From Amazonocrinis nigriterrae CENA67 (lineage in GTDB: Bacteria > Cyanobacteriota > Cyanobacteriia > Cyanobacteriales > Nostocaceae), in contig NZ_JAECZC010000020.1 in NCBI RefSeq assembly GCF_016056305.1, positions 16,442 through 80,441 on the forward strand: a stretch of 64,000 bases of DNA, in the 5' to 3' direction. The first letter of the stretch is position 1. Every line of letters starts with the position of its first letter. The notes beneath the pieces were generated by a model, which saw nothing but the letters and a program-made list of their open reading frames with translations, was not told the origin of the DNA and ran no database searches. Shown in pieces: positions 8,658 through 19,200 of the stretch. Both the position numbers and the translations under genes were made by a program.

Positions 8658-10538
8658 ATGCAGCATATGAAAATTTTGTTGGTAGAGGATGACGTATTAT
8701 TGAGTACGGCATTGAAAGAGTTGTTGACTGCAAATGGTTATAGTATCGACATAGCAAGCAATGGAGAGACTGGGCTAGATCTGGCGATGTCGGTTGAATA
8801 TGACTTAATTTTGCTGGACTGGCTAATTCCAAAACTAGATGGCATCAGCCTATGTCGGCAACTGCGATCGCATGGCTACAGCAAACCAATTCTACTGCTA
8901 AGTGGGAAAAATTCTAATGCAGATATTATTGCGGGGTTAGATGCAGGAGCAGATGATTACGTCATCAAGCCATACAACCCGGAAGCATTACTAGCAAGAA
9001 TTCGCACGTTGTTGCGACGGAGTGGGGTAAGTGCATCATCCAGAATTAGTTGGGGAAATCTCTGTTTAGACCAAAGTACTAGTAGAGTCACTTATAATCA
9101 ACAAGAAATTCCACTAACGGCAACAGAATATAAACTGCTGGAATTGTTTTTGCAACATCCAGATCGTATCTTTAGTCGTGGGGTGATTCTAGACCGGCTT
9201 TGGGGATTTGACGATGCACCGACTGAAAATGCAGTGACAACTCATATTAAAGACTTGCGGAAGAAACTTAAAGCAGCAGGTTTGGTAGAAGAAATTCTAG
9301 AAACAGTGTATGGCATGGGCTATCGCATCAAAGCTGCACCTGAGCGCTTTACCTCCGTTGTGGAAACGAATCAAGATGCGAAACACGAAAAGAAAAAATC
9401 AGCACCCGTAAGTATGACTTCTGTAAATCGGGTGCTGGAGCGATACCGTAATTCCTTTGCGGAACAAGTTGCAGTGCTAGAGCAAGCAAAAACTGCACTA
9501 TTGGCGGGGAATTTAAACGAACAGTTACAGCAGCAAGCATTGCATGAAGCCCATAAGCTAGCAGGCTCGATGGGTTCATTCGGTTATCCAGAGGGTTCAA
9601 GACTAGCAAAAACAGTAGAGCATTTGCTGCTGGAAAATTCCCCCCTCTCACGAGAGCAAATTTCTCATTTCTCGCAACTGATAACAGCATTACACCAAGA
9701 GTTAACCGAGCCTGGTGTCAGTTCCAGCGCTGAAAGTATCTCGATCAAACAAACTTACCGTTTGTTAGTCATCGATGATGATGATACCCTGACAGAGCGG
9801 TTGCAGCTAGAAGCTGATTCATGGGGTATGCGAATTAAGGTTGCACCAAATATAGCAACAGCTAGATCGCGTCTCGACTTAGCAACTCCTGATGTCGTTT
9901 TACTGGATTTAAGTTTTCCTCAAACAGAAGAAGATGGATTAACACTATTAACAGAACTAGCACAGCACCACCCAAATATTCCGGTGATTGTGTTTACAGG
10001 ACGAGATACCCTAAAAGACCGACTGGCAGTATCGCGTTTGGGAGCTAGACAATTTTTGCACAAGCCTGCAACAACAAAGCAGATTTTTCAAGCCATTGCT
10101 AGGGTTCTACCTCAACGCCAAACTTCAGAGGCCAAAGTATTAATTGTAGATGATGACCCTGTAATGCTAACTGGATTATCGGCATTGTTAACGCCTTGGG
10201 GGCTAGAGGTAACAACTCTTTCGCAGCCACAGCATTTTTGGGAAGTGCTGATTGCAACATCACCAGATTTAGTAGTGCTAGATCTAGAAATGCCCATAGT
10301 TAATGGTCTAGACTTATGTCAAGTTGTGCGCCAGGATGCCCAATGGGGAAATTTACCTGTTTTAGTGGTGACAGCACATACTGATGCAGAATCCCTCCAG
10401 CAGGCTTTCGCATCTGGAGCCGATGATTTCATTACCAAGCCAGTGTTAGGGCCGGAACTTGTGACACGGGTACTGAGCCGCATCAAGCGAGTGCGTAGCC
10501 ATGCAGCAGGTTCTCGTCAGACATCGCGTGAAAAATAG
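8658..10538 (+). CDS. OmpR-type response regulator with HPt and two extra receivers (REC-wHTH-HPt-REC-REC)
   Basis: The 626-residue protein starts as a normal OmpR/PhoB regulator. It has a receiver (about 4-118, phospho-Asp 54 in LILLDWLIP) and a winged helix (about 130-232; PLTATEYKLLELFLQHP...VTTHIKDLRKKL...VYGMGYRIK). A histidine-phosphotransfer domain follows (about 265-345; His 299 in EAHKLAGSMGSFG), then a receiver with VVLLDLSFP (about 367-485) and another with LVVLDLEMP (about 495-612). One polypeptide can therefore act as both phosphorelay hub and DNA-binding output. ATG codons at 8658 and 8667 are both possible. It lies directly before the multi-PAS kinase, a likely partner. Target promoters are unknown. 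Confidence 0.94.
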   Translation: MQHMKILLVEDDVLLSTALKELLTANGYSIDIASNGETGLDLAMSVEYDLILLDWLIPKLDGISLCRQLRSHGYSKPILLLSGKNSNADIIAGLDAGADDYVIKPYNPEALLARIRTLLRRSGVSASSRISWGNLCLDQSTSRVTYNQQEIPLTATEYKLLELFLQHPDRIFSRGVILDRLWGFDDAPTENAVTTHIKDLRKKLKAAGLVEEILETVYGMGYRIKAAPERFTSVVETNQDAKHEKKKSAPVSMTSVNRVLERYRNSFAEQVAVLEQAKTALLAGNLNEQLQQQALHEAHKLAGSMGSFGYPEGSRLAKTVEHLLLENSPLSREQISHFSQLITALHQELTEPGVSSSAESISIKQTYRLLVIDDDDTLTERLQLEADSWGMRIKVAPNIATARSRLDLATPDVVLLDLSFPQTEEDGLTLLTELAQHHPNIPVIVFTGRDTLKDRLAVSRLGARQFLHKPATTKQIFQAIARVLPQRQTSEAKVLIVDDDPVMLTGLSALLTPWGLEVTTLSQPQHFWEVLIATSPDLVVLDLEMPIVNGLDLCQVVRQDAQWGNLPVLVVTAHTDAESLQQAFASGADDFITKPVLGPELVTRVLSRIKRVRSHAAGSRQTSREK

Positions 10539-10574
10539 GGAGTAGGGAGTAGGGAGTAGGGAGAGAGGAAAGGG

Positions 10575-13500
10575 ATGAGGCTTTACCAGCGATTTTTACC
10601 CTTTGGAGTTGCAATTGCCTCGACGGTGATTGCTCTATTGTTATCACTCTGGCTAGAAGTGCTTATCTCTCGGACTATTGGTGCTTTTTTTTATATTGCT
10701 ATTATTGTCAGCACTTGGTACGGCGGTTTTCATCCAGGAATATTTGCAGTTTTTCTGTCAACATTGGCACTTGAGCATTTCTTTATTCCCTTTGAACATC
10801 AACTTTGGATTGAACAACTAGAGAATTTATTACGGTTAAGTATTTTCTTAATGGTTGCCTTGACGATTAACCTACTGACTAGTAATCTGCAACACGGTCA
10901 ACAGAAGATTAAAAAACTTAGCCAACAACTAGCTCAGGAAAATGCTAAGCAACTGCAGATGGCTCTGTCAGCGGCGCAGATGGGAATGTGGGACTGGGAT
11001 ATTTTAACAGGAGAAATCAAGTGGTCGCCAGAACACGAGCAGTTATTTGGCTTGGCTGTTGGTAGCTTTGATGGCAAATACGAAACCTTTGCAACTTACT
11101 TGCATCCTGACGATCGCGAATCAGTAACTCAGGCAGTAAAACAAGCACTACAAACTCATAGTATTTACCAACATGAGTATCGCATTATTTGGGCAGATGG
11201 TAGCATCCATTGGCTTGAGGGACGAGGGCAGGCGTTTTATAACGAAGCGGGTCAGCCTGTCCGTATGACGGGAACTGTCATGGCGATTGACGATCGCAAG
11301 CAAGCTCAAATAACCCTACAACAGCAGCTTGAGCAACAACGGTTAGTGATGGATATGACAGTGCGTATCCGCCGATCGCTTGATTTACAAAACATCCTAC
11401 AAACCACTGTAGATGAAGTGCGGCAGTTTCTCAATTGTGATCGCGTGATTATTTTCCAATTTTCTCCTGATTGGAGTGGCACTGTAGTTGTTGAATCTGT
11501 TGGTGCTAATTGGACAGCTATACTATCTACCAATATCTATGATCCTTGCTTTAGCACAGAATACATTGAACCCTTTAAACAAGGTTTAGTTACTGCCAAA
11601 TCTGATATTTATACTGCTGGTATCGGCTCTTGCCATATTGAACTTTTGGCAAGTTTCCAAGTGAGGGCTAATTTAGTTGTGCCGATTTTGAATAGAAATG
11701 AATTATGGGGGTTATTGATTGCTCATCACTGCGTAGCTCCTCGTGAATGGCAATCAAGAGAAATTGAACTGCTGCGCCAGTTAGGGGAACAGGTGAGCAT
11801 TGCTATCCAGCAAGCAGGTTTGTTTGAACAAGTACAAACTGAACTAACAGAACGCAAACAAGCAGAACTAGCCTTGCAACAACTGAATGCTGAACTTGAG
11901 CAACGGGTAGCCGAGCGAACAACACAACTAGCCCAAACCAACGATCGCCTGATACAAATGGTGATACAGCAGCAGCAAACCCAACTCATTCTTACAGAAC
12001 AGGCGCAATTATTGGATCTGGCACACGACACCATTATCTGCCGCAACTTAAACGGGTTGATCAGCTTTTGGAATGAAGGAGCCGAATATATGTACGGCTG
12101 GAAAAAAGCTGAAGCATTGGAACAAATCTCTCATATCCTCCTGAAAACTCAATTTCCTCAACCATTGACAGAAATTGCAGCGAAACTGTTAGAAAAGGGT
12201 TACTGGGAAGGAGAACTAATCCATTTCAGACGGGACGCTCGACCTATTAATGTAGCTAGTCGTTGGGTGTTACAAAAAGACAATTCTGGTAAACCGATTA
12301 AGATCCTAGAAATCAACAATGACATTACCGAGCGTAAACAAGCAGAAGCAGCTTTACAGCAGTATGTACATGAAGTTGAGGATCTGTACAATAATGCACC
12401 TTGTGGTTATCACTCTTTGGATGCAGAGGGTAATTTTATCCGGATTAACGATACAGAACTTCAATGGCTAGGATATAGCCGTGATGAAATCTTTCACAAG
12501 AAGTTTTTAGATATTGCCACCTCTGAGGGGAAACAAGTATTTCAGGAAAACTTTCCCAAGTTTAAGCAGCAGGGTTGGGTTAATAATCTGGAGTTTGAAA
12601 TTGTCAGCAAAGATGGTACAACTCGGTGGGTAAGCGTGAATGCTACAGCAATCAAAGATCAAGCAGGCAATTTTGTTATGAGTCGCTCAACATTATTTGA
12701 TATTAGCGATCGCAAACAGGCAGAAAAAGCTCTGCAACAATATGAGCGCATCGTATCTAGTACAAAAGATGGCATTGCACTGATAAATCGTAATTACATA
12801 TATCAAATCGTTAATCAAGCTTATCTGGACTGGTGCAACAAAATTGATACCGCAGTTTTAGGACATTCTGTGAGGGATGTTTTAGGCGAAAATTTATTTG
12901 ATAACTTCGTCCAGCCTCGGTTAGATAGATGTTTAGCTGGAGAGATTATTCAGTATGAAAGATGGTTTGACTACCCCAATTTAGTGCCGCAATTTCTGAG
13001 CGTTACTTATACGCCTTATCGTGAAACAGACGGAAGCATTTCCGGCGTTATTGTTAGCCTGCGCGATTTAACTCGACTGCAACAGGCAGAACAAATGCTG
13101 GAACTTCAAGCTGTGATCACCCGCAACATGGCGGAAGGCATTTGCTTAGTAAGAGCCGATAACGGAGTCATTGTTTATGCCAATCCGAAATTTGAGCAGA
13201 TGTTTGGCTATGACTCTGGCGAACTCAACAGTCAGCACGTTTCAATTGTCAACTATGCCACTGAATTTGTAACTGCTGAAGATGTAAATCAAGCCATTCG
13301 CTCTGCTGTCTTTCAAAAGGGTGAAGCCACATACCAAGTCCATAATATTAAAAAAGATGGAACTCCATTTTGGTGTAGTGCCACAACTTCTGTATTCCAG
13401 CATCCTGAATATGGTAATGTTCTGGTGGCAGTTCAGCAAGATATCACTGACCGCAAACAGACTGAAGATGCTTTACGCGAGAGTGAAGAAAAGTTTCGCC

Positions 13501-14534
13501 AGTTGGCAGAGAATATTCAGGCAGTATTTTGGATAACAGATAATCAAAGTCAGCAAGTTTTATATGTGAGCAAAGCCTATGAAACTATCTGGCAACGTCG
13601 TTGTGAGAACGTTTATCAAAACCCTTTGGCTTGGTTAGATGCAGTTCACCCAGAAGATCGCCCTCGTGTAGAACTTGAAATTGCCGAACAAGTAAAAACA
13701 GGGCAATACGATAAAAGATATCGCATTATCCGCCCCGATGGTTCAATTCGTTGGATTCGCGATCGCGCATTCCCAATCAAAAATGAATTAGGACAAATGG
13801 TGCGGATTGCTGGGCTTGCAGAAGACATCACTGACCAGCAAAAAATTGAACAAATCAAGAGTGAGTTTATTGGCATTGTCAGTCACGAACTCCGCACTCC
13901 TTTAACCGCAATTAGGGCAGCTATGGGCTTATTGAAAAGTGGTGTCTACGATAAAAAACCAGACAAATTCAAGCGTATGATTGAAATTGCCGCCATCGAC
14001 AGCGATCGCTTGGTGCGCCTAGTTAATGATATTCTCGATTTGGAACGCTTAGAGTCTGGTCGCGCTGTCCTAGAAAAAACAACCTGCAATGCAGCTGATT
14101 TAATTGAACAAGCCGTAGCAGGAGTACAAGCGATCGCTAACCAGCAAAATATTAGCTTTAATATTCACCCTACCGATGCTCAAGTTTGGGCGGCGGCTGA
14201 TACCATTATTCAAACACTTACCAATTTGTTAGGCAATGCGATTAAATTCTCACCTGCCGATGCCACTATTACTGTAAGTGTGCAACAGCAAACAGATCAC
14301 GTACTGTTCCAAATTAGCGATCAAGGGCGGGGTATTCCAGCAGAGAAGTTAGAAACAATCTTTGGCAGATTTCAGCAAGTAGATGCCTCTGATTCTCGCA
14401 GCAAAGGCGGCACAGGGTTGGGATTGGCAATCTGTCGTAGTATTATTGATCAGCACGGTGGGCAAATCTGGGCAAAAAGTACTGTTGGTGTCGGCAGCAC
14501 ATTCTTCTTCACTCTGCCAAAGAGTAGGGAGTAG
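10575..14534 (+). CDS. Multi-PAS sensor histidine kinase with a candidate DXCF cyanobacteriochrome GAF domain
   Basis: The 1319-residue protein starts with a KdpD-like four-helix membrane region (DUF4118-like, about 10-105). Then come PAS/PAC (about 128-245), GAF (about 265-420), a helix with AERTTQLA, at least five more PAS domains (about 475-590, 600-715, 720-835, 845-965, 970-1085), HisKA (phospho-His in IVSHELRTPLTA, about 1095) and HATPase (about 1205-1317; NLLGNAIKFS, DQGRGIP, GTGLGLAI). The GAF has DPCF at residues 323-326 and Cys353-His354 in GSCHIELL, then QVRANLVVPI and LWGLLIAHHC. This is the arrangement of bilin-binding DXCF-type cyanobacteriochromes. The ATG at 10575 follows GAGGAAAGGG. 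The gene follows the REC-wHTH-HPt regulator and precedes single REC genes, fitting a local phosphorelay. Light sensing is inference from the motifs. Confidence 0.92.
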   Translation: MRLYQRFLPFGVAIASTVIALLLSLWLEVLISRTIGAFFYIAIIVSTWYGGFHPGIFAVFLSTLALEHFFIPFEHQLWIEQLENLLRLSIFLMVALTINLLTSNLQHGQQKIKKLSQQLAQENAKQLQMALSAAQMGMWDWDILTGEIKWSPEHEQLFGLAVGSFDGKYETFATYLHPDDRESVTQAVKQALQTHSIYQHEYRIIWADGSIHWLEGRGQAFYNEAGQPVRMTGTVMAIDDRKQAQITLQQQLEQQRLVMDMTVRIRRSLDLQNILQTTVDEVRQFLNCDRVIIFQFSPDWSGTVVVESVGANWTAILSTNIYDPCFSTEYIEPFKQGLVTAKSDIYTAGIGSCHIELLASFQVRANLVVPILNRNELWGLLIAHHCVAPREWQSREIELLRQLGEQVSIAIQQAGLFEQVQTELTERKQAELALQQLNAELEQRVAERTTQLAQTNDRLIQMVIQQQQTQLILTEQAQLLDLAHDTIICRNLNGLISFWNEGAEYMYGWKKAEALEQISHILLKTQFPQPLTEIAAKLLEKGYWEGELIHFRRDARPINVASRWVLQKDNSGKPIKILEINNDITERKQAEAALQQYVHEVEDLYNNAPCGYHSLDAEGNFIRINDTELQWLGYSRDEIFHKKFLDIATSEGKQVFQENFPKFKQQGWVNNLEFEIVSKDGTTRWVSVNATAIKDQAGNFVMSRSTLFDISDRKQAEKALQQYERIVSSTKDGIALINRNYIYQIVNQAYLDWCNKIDTAVLGHSVRDVLGENLFDNFVQPRLDRCLAGEIIQYERWFDYPNLVPQFLSVTYTPYRETDGSISGVIVSLRDLTRLQQAEQMLELQAVITRNMAEGICLVRADNGVIVYANPKFEQMFGYDSGELNSQHVSIVNYATEFVTAEDVNQAIRSAVFQKGEATYQVHNIKKDGTPFWCSATTSVFQHPEYGNVLVAVQQDITDRKQTEDALRESEEKFRQLAENIQAVFWITDNQSQQVLYVSKAYETIWQRRCENVYQNPLAWLDAVHPEDRPRVELEIAEQVKTGQYDKRYRIIRPDGSIRWIRDRAFPIKNELGQMVRIAGLAEDITDQQKIEQIKSEFIGIVSHELRTPLTAIRAAMGLLKSGVYDKKPDKFKRMIEIAAIDSDRLVRLVNDILDLERLESGRAVLEKTTCNAADLIEQAVAGVQAIANQQNISFNIHPTDAQVWAAADTIIQTLTNLLGNAIKFSPADATITVSVQQQTDHVLFQISDQGRGIPAEKLETIFGRFQQVDASDSRSKGGTGLGLAICRSIIDQHGGQIWAKSTVGVGSTFFFTLPKSRE

Positions 14535-14611
14535 GGGATGGGGAGATGGAGAGATGAAGTGAATAACAACTGACCACTGACAACTGACCACTGACAACTG
14601 ACCACTAACAA
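14535..14611. repeat. Tandem TGACCAC/TGACAAC heptamer repeat upstream of a REC gene
   Basis: After a G-rich run (14523-14555), units of CTGACCA and CTGACAA alternate from about 14569 up to the start codon at 14612. The last unit reads AACAAATGACTAA and appears to contain the start codon itself. The same repeat type precedes the genes at 43770 and 44926. Confidence 0.85.
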
Positions 14612-14992
14612 ATGACTAAAAAATTATTAATTGTGGATGATGAAGATAGAATCCGCGAACTAGTACAAGCTTGTTTGGAAGACTTGGGAGGATGGGACAC
14701 GCTGACGGCTGCATCCGGACAGGAAGCTTTAAAAATCGCCCAGACAGAATCTCAGATTGATGCGATTCTGCTTGATATGTCCATGCCTGACATGGATGGC
14801 TTTACAGTATACGAGCAACTTCAGGCAAATTCAGCAACCGCATCCATACCAGTTATTTTACTCACAGCGAAAGTATTGCCGAGCGATCGCGCTCGTTTTG
14901 CTCAGATGGGAATTGCTGGAGTGATTACCAAACCCTTTGAACCAATGAGCATTTCCCAGGAAATTGCTGAAATTCTCGGTTGGCAAGACTAA
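14612..14992 (+). CDS. Single-domain response regulator
   Basis: The 126-residue receiver has LLIVDDEDRIRELVQ at the N-terminus, the phospho-Asp in AILLDMSMPDMDG, Thr in VILLTAK and Lys in VITKPFEP. It has no output domain, so it acts through phosphotransfer or protein contact. It follows the multi-PAS kinase on the same strand with 77 bases of repeat DNA between, so it is a likely phosphate acceptor of that kinase. A distant paralogue with the same EILGW/KLLGW C-terminal pattern is encoded at 15533. The start codon lies within the tandem repeat unit. Confidence 0.93.
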   Translation: MTKKLLIVDDEDRIRELVQACLEDLGGWDTLTAASGQEALKIAQTESQIDAILLDMSMPDMDGFTVYEQLQANSATASIPVILLTAKVLPSDRARFAQMGIAGVITKPFEPMSISQEIAEILGWQD

Positions 14993-15096
14993 TTTTTAAG
15001 CTTTGTAACGAAATCTATTTCTTCATTAGTTCTTTATTTTTGTAATTTATCTTTCTTGTTTACAGATAAAAATCTTTGACATCACAGGAAAGATAT

Positions 15097-15483
15097 ATGA
15101 ATACTCGTCAGGTTGAAAGGTCTAAAGAAGCCACAACCCTTAGTTCATTTCCTCCCCTTAGTTCATTTCCTCCCCAAAGTGGTGCTTTCGACGAAATTCT
15201 AGAGAATTGGGTTAGCATTTCGATTTTCCATCCGCAAACCGTGATGATTCGTGCCATTACTTCCCAACAGTGGAAGCAATTAGCAGACAATCCGTTAACG
15301 AAAAGAGAACTTTGTCTGTTACAACTGATTGCTTACGGAAAGAGCAATCTTGCGATTTCTGAAGAATTATCTATAACAGTGGCAACTGTCAAGGCGCACA
15401 TCCGCAAGATTTTCCGCAAGCTTAATGTTAAAGATCGCACTCAGGCTGCTGTAATTGCGCTGCACTCTGGCTTAGTGAATTAA
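15097..15483 (+). CDS. LuxR/NarL-type HTH protein without a receiver domain
   Basis: The 128-residue protein has a C-terminal LuxR-type HTH (about 68-126): LTKRELCLLQLIAYGKSNLAISEEL, then the recognition helix TVATVKAHIRKIFRKLNVKDRTQAA. The N-terminal half is short, lacks receiver residues and includes a duplicated LSSFPP motif encoded by an 18-base direct repeat at about 15139-15176. The ATG at 15097 follows CAGGAAAG at 15085-15092; an in-frame TTG at 15076 is less likely. It sits between two single REC genes, so it may be the DNA-binding output of this relay through protein contact (inference). Confidence 0.9.
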   Translation: MNTRQVERSKEATTLSSFPPLSSFPPQSGAFDEILENWVSISIFHPQTVMIRAITSQQWKQLADNPLTKRELCLLQLIAYGKSNLAISEELSITVATVKAHIRKIFRKLNVKDRTQAAVIALHSGLVN

Positions 15484-15532
15484 CGCATCAAAATTACATA
15501 ACAACTTTGAACTTTTCTGGAGTGTACTTGAT

Positions 15533-15955
15533 ATGGAGGTTTTAGAGGTGGTAGATATAACCACCAAAACAATATTGCTCATTGACGATGAACTCAATGT
15601 GCAAGAAGTTGTAGAACTTTGCCTCAAAGATTTAGCTGGTTGGGATGTGATAACTGCCAATTCTCCATTAGAAGGATTGCAGAATGCAGTACGCGATCGT
15701 CCTGATGCGATTATATTGGATATCTCAATCCGTGGAATCGAGAGTTTCAAATTGATGACCAAACTCAGAAATAGTCCAGAAACTCAAGCTATTCCTATAA
15801 TTCTGCTCAGTGCTAAAGCACGATGGCTAGATTCGCAAATTCTACAAAAGTATCAAATTGCAGGTGTAATTCTCAAACCTTTTGATCCAATTACTCTTCC
15901 TGAGCAAGTTGCTAAACTGCTGGGATGGAACTTTACGCCAATTTCTAATTTGTGA
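15533..15955 (+). CDS. Single-domain response regulator, divergent
   Basis: The 140-residue receiver has ILLIDDELNVQEVVELC, a phospho-Asp in AIILDISIRGIES (the usual proline/acidic pair after the Asp is replaced), ILLSAKA with Ser at the conserved Ser/Thr position, and VILKPFDP with the Lys. The C-terminus VAKLLGWNF resembles the receiver at 14612, suggesting old duplication. There is no output domain. It follows the LuxR-type gene by 49 bases on the same strand and may be in one operon with it. Confidence 0.88.
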   Translation: MEVLEVVDITTKTILLIDDELNVQEVVELCLKDLAGWDVITANSPLEGLQNAVRDRPDAIILDISIRGIESFKLMTKLRNSPETQAIPIILLSAKARWLDSQILQKYQIAGVILKPFDPITLPEQVAKLLGWNFTPISNL

Positions 15956-16220
15956 GGCAGTATACAGTAGCTTTCGTTGACATTACGTACGAAAATTACA
16001 GACTTTGAGACAGCAGGCAGGAGTTAGAAATTTTTCATATTTGATAAATGAGTTCTACATCTTGTAGTTCATTAGTTTAATTTTGAATTGATCGCTATTT
16101 CCCGAAAGTTAACTGTAATTGTATTTAGTTTTTGTACGCTTTTACTTCGATAATATCCTATACCTCAATTTGGCAAGTTAATTAAGTATATCGACATAGT
16201 ATTCTAGCTTTACTACTGCC

Positions 16221-19200
16221 ATGCTGTTAAATCATCCAAAGTTTAAATTGGGATCAATCAAAAAAAATCTGCACAAAAATTATCAAGAATCTATTACAAC
16301 AAAAACGGCATTGCCGAAGCATATATCAGTTGCAGACTTGATGGCATTTGAACGATTACAAACTCCAATTTGGATTTACGATATTCAAAAATTGCAGATG
16401 TGGTGGGCGAACTCCGCAGCCCTTCATATTTGGAATGCTCAAAGTCGAGAAGAATTGCTCAGTCGCAACTTCAGTGAAGTTTCCGAGTCTACTCGCATTC
16501 GGCTGCAAAGCCATCTACACCAATTTCAGCAAGGGAAAACCATCGCTGAAAACTGGACATTTTACTCACAAGGAAAACCTGTTTATGTTCGCTGTCTCTG
16601 TTCTGGGATTGAAATTAAACAAGGGCAGATAGCGATGTTGGTTGAAGGTACAGTGGAAGTTGTTAATCAGATTGATCAAGAAACACTGAGATCAATTGAG
16701 GCGCTACGTGACACCACCTTGATGATCTCGCTTTACACCATGGATGGTGTCCCTTTGATGCAAAACCCCGCAACCATGCGTTGTTATGGGGATACCCTAC
16801 AGCCAAATTCTTCAACAGAGAATGCTTTCCTGAGACACTTTGTTGACCCCACTGTTAGCCAACAGGCTATGGAAGCAATTAAGTTGGGTCATATGTTCAG
16901 CATTGAAACCCAGGTGTTCACTAATGAAGGGATTCGATGGCATGGGATGGATATACGATGCACCCGCGATCCGGTGACAGGCAATCCTATGATCCTCGTC
17001 AACGAAAAGGATATTACCAAGCAGCAAACTGCGCTAGAAGAACACCAACGTGCAGAAGAAGAGTTGCGCTGGCGCTCAGCTTTGTTGAGTTCCATGACTG
17101 AGACTTCTTTGCTAGGATTCTTTGTGGTTGACAATCGTACCGACGAAATCCTCTATTTCAATCACCGCTTCTGTAAAATTTGGGGCATTGAACATCTAGA
17201 AACTCAGATGCGCCTTGGTGCTTTAAAAAACAATGACATCATTTCTGAATGTATATCCCTAATTGCTGACTTACCATCATTTATAGAATCCAGTAAACCA
17301 TTACAGTCTGAGGAAAATCGTTCCATAGTTGAAGATGAAATTTTATTTGTCGATGGGCGCACGATTCGCCGTTTTTCCAGCCAAATTCGAGATAGTCAAG
17401 ATCAATATTTTGGGCGACTATACATTTTTGAAGATATCACCTCACGTAAACAAATCGAAGCCGCACTTAAAGCTAGTGAAGAACGATGGCAGTATGCCCT
17501 AGAAGGAAACGGTGATGGGGTATGGGACTGGAATGCTCAAAGCAATGAAGTTTTTTTCTCTCGTCGATGGAAAGAAATGTTAGGTTTTGCAGAAGATGAG
17601 ATTGGGAATACTCTCAGTGAATGGGATCAACGTGTTCACATTGATGATAAACCGGGGGTTTACCATGAGATTGAAAAGTATTTTGGCGGTGAAACTCAAC
17701 AGTATGTCAGTGAACATCGCGTCCTGTGCAAAGACGGAACTTACAAGTGGATTTTAGACCGGGGAAAAATTTTTACTCGCTCAGAGGATGGTCGTCCCTT
17801 ACGAGTGTTGGGAACCCATACTGATATTACTGAACGCAAGCGAATGGAAGAAGCCCTGCGAGAAAGTGAACAACGCTATCGTTCTGTAATTACAGCGATG
17901 GCAGAAGGTATCGTTTTGCAGAAAACCGATGGACGCATTACTGCCTGTAACGAAAGTGCCGAAAGAATTTTAGGCTTAACAGCTGACCAAATGATGGGAC
18001 GAACTTCCATCGATCCGCAATGGAAAGCTATTCACGAAGATGGTTCTGCTTTTCCAGGCCAAACCCATCCCGCCATTGTCACCTTACGCACCGGACAACC
18101 TCAATTTAACGTCGTCATGGGAGTTCATAAACCTGATGGCAGACTGACTTGGATTTCAATTAATTCTCAACCATTGTTTAAGCCCAATGAATCAACACCC
18201 TATGCAGTAGTTGCATCATTTACAGATATTACAGCCCGCAAACAGGCACAACAAACACTGCAACAACAAGCACAACGGGAACGGATGATTGCTGCGATCG
18301 CTCAACATATCCGCCAGTCCTTGGATTTGAATGAAATTTTAAATACAACTGTTGCCGAAGTCAGACAATTTCTCCAAAGCGATCGCGTCATCATCTATCG
18401 CTGTAACCCAGATGGAAGTAATGCAGTTGTTATAGAGTCTGTAGCAGAAACCTGGCAACCAGCAGAGAATATGGAAATTACAGACTCCCACTTTGTGCAA
18501 ACACACAGACAGTGCCATCAACAGCCTACTATCAAAGCTAATTCAGACATCTATTTGGAACAATTGCCAGTCACAGCCAAGCTAGTTGTATCGATTTTAC
18601 AAGGTTATCGCCTTTGGGGACTGTTAGTGGTTGAGCATTCCAGCACCCGGCGTGAGTGGCAACCTTGGGAAAGTGAACTGCTTCAACAACTGGCAACACA
18701 AGTGGCGATCGCCATTCAGCAATCAGAACTTTATCAACAATTACAGCTTGCTAACCAAGAACTTGAAAATATAGCGATGGTCGATCAATTAACTCAAATT
18801 GCTAATCGCCGACGGTTTGATCACAAGCTTGATTGTGTGTGGCAATATCTTTTACGAGAGCAAGGTTGTGTCTCACTACTTTTATGCGACATCGATTATT
18901 TCAAACGTTATAACGATACTTATGGTCATGCCGCTGGAGATGACTGTTTGCGCCTTGTTGCCCAAGCTTTGCAACAAACTGTCAAACGTTCTACGGATTT
19001 AGCCGCTCGTTATGGCGGAGAAGAATTCGTAGTCATTTTACCGAATACTAATAGTGATGGGGCTTTTCAGGTTGCCCAAGAAATTCATCAAGCTATTCAA
19101 CATTTGAGTATTCCCCACATTGCATCAGATGTAAAACCTGATGTCACTTTAAGCATAGGTATTGCTACAGTCATTCCAACATCAACAATGGTTCCATTGC

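Noticed and set aside
9349-9690. 113-codon minus-strand open frame inside the REC-wHTH-HPt regulator gene
   Set aside because: It lies wholly within a well-supported coding region on the opposite strand and has no recognisable domain.
18361-18660. Possible bilin-binding GAF in the diguanylate cyclase
   Set aside because: The domain resembles the cyanobacteriochrome GAF of the neighbouring kinase but lacks both the Cys-His pair and the DXCF Cys.
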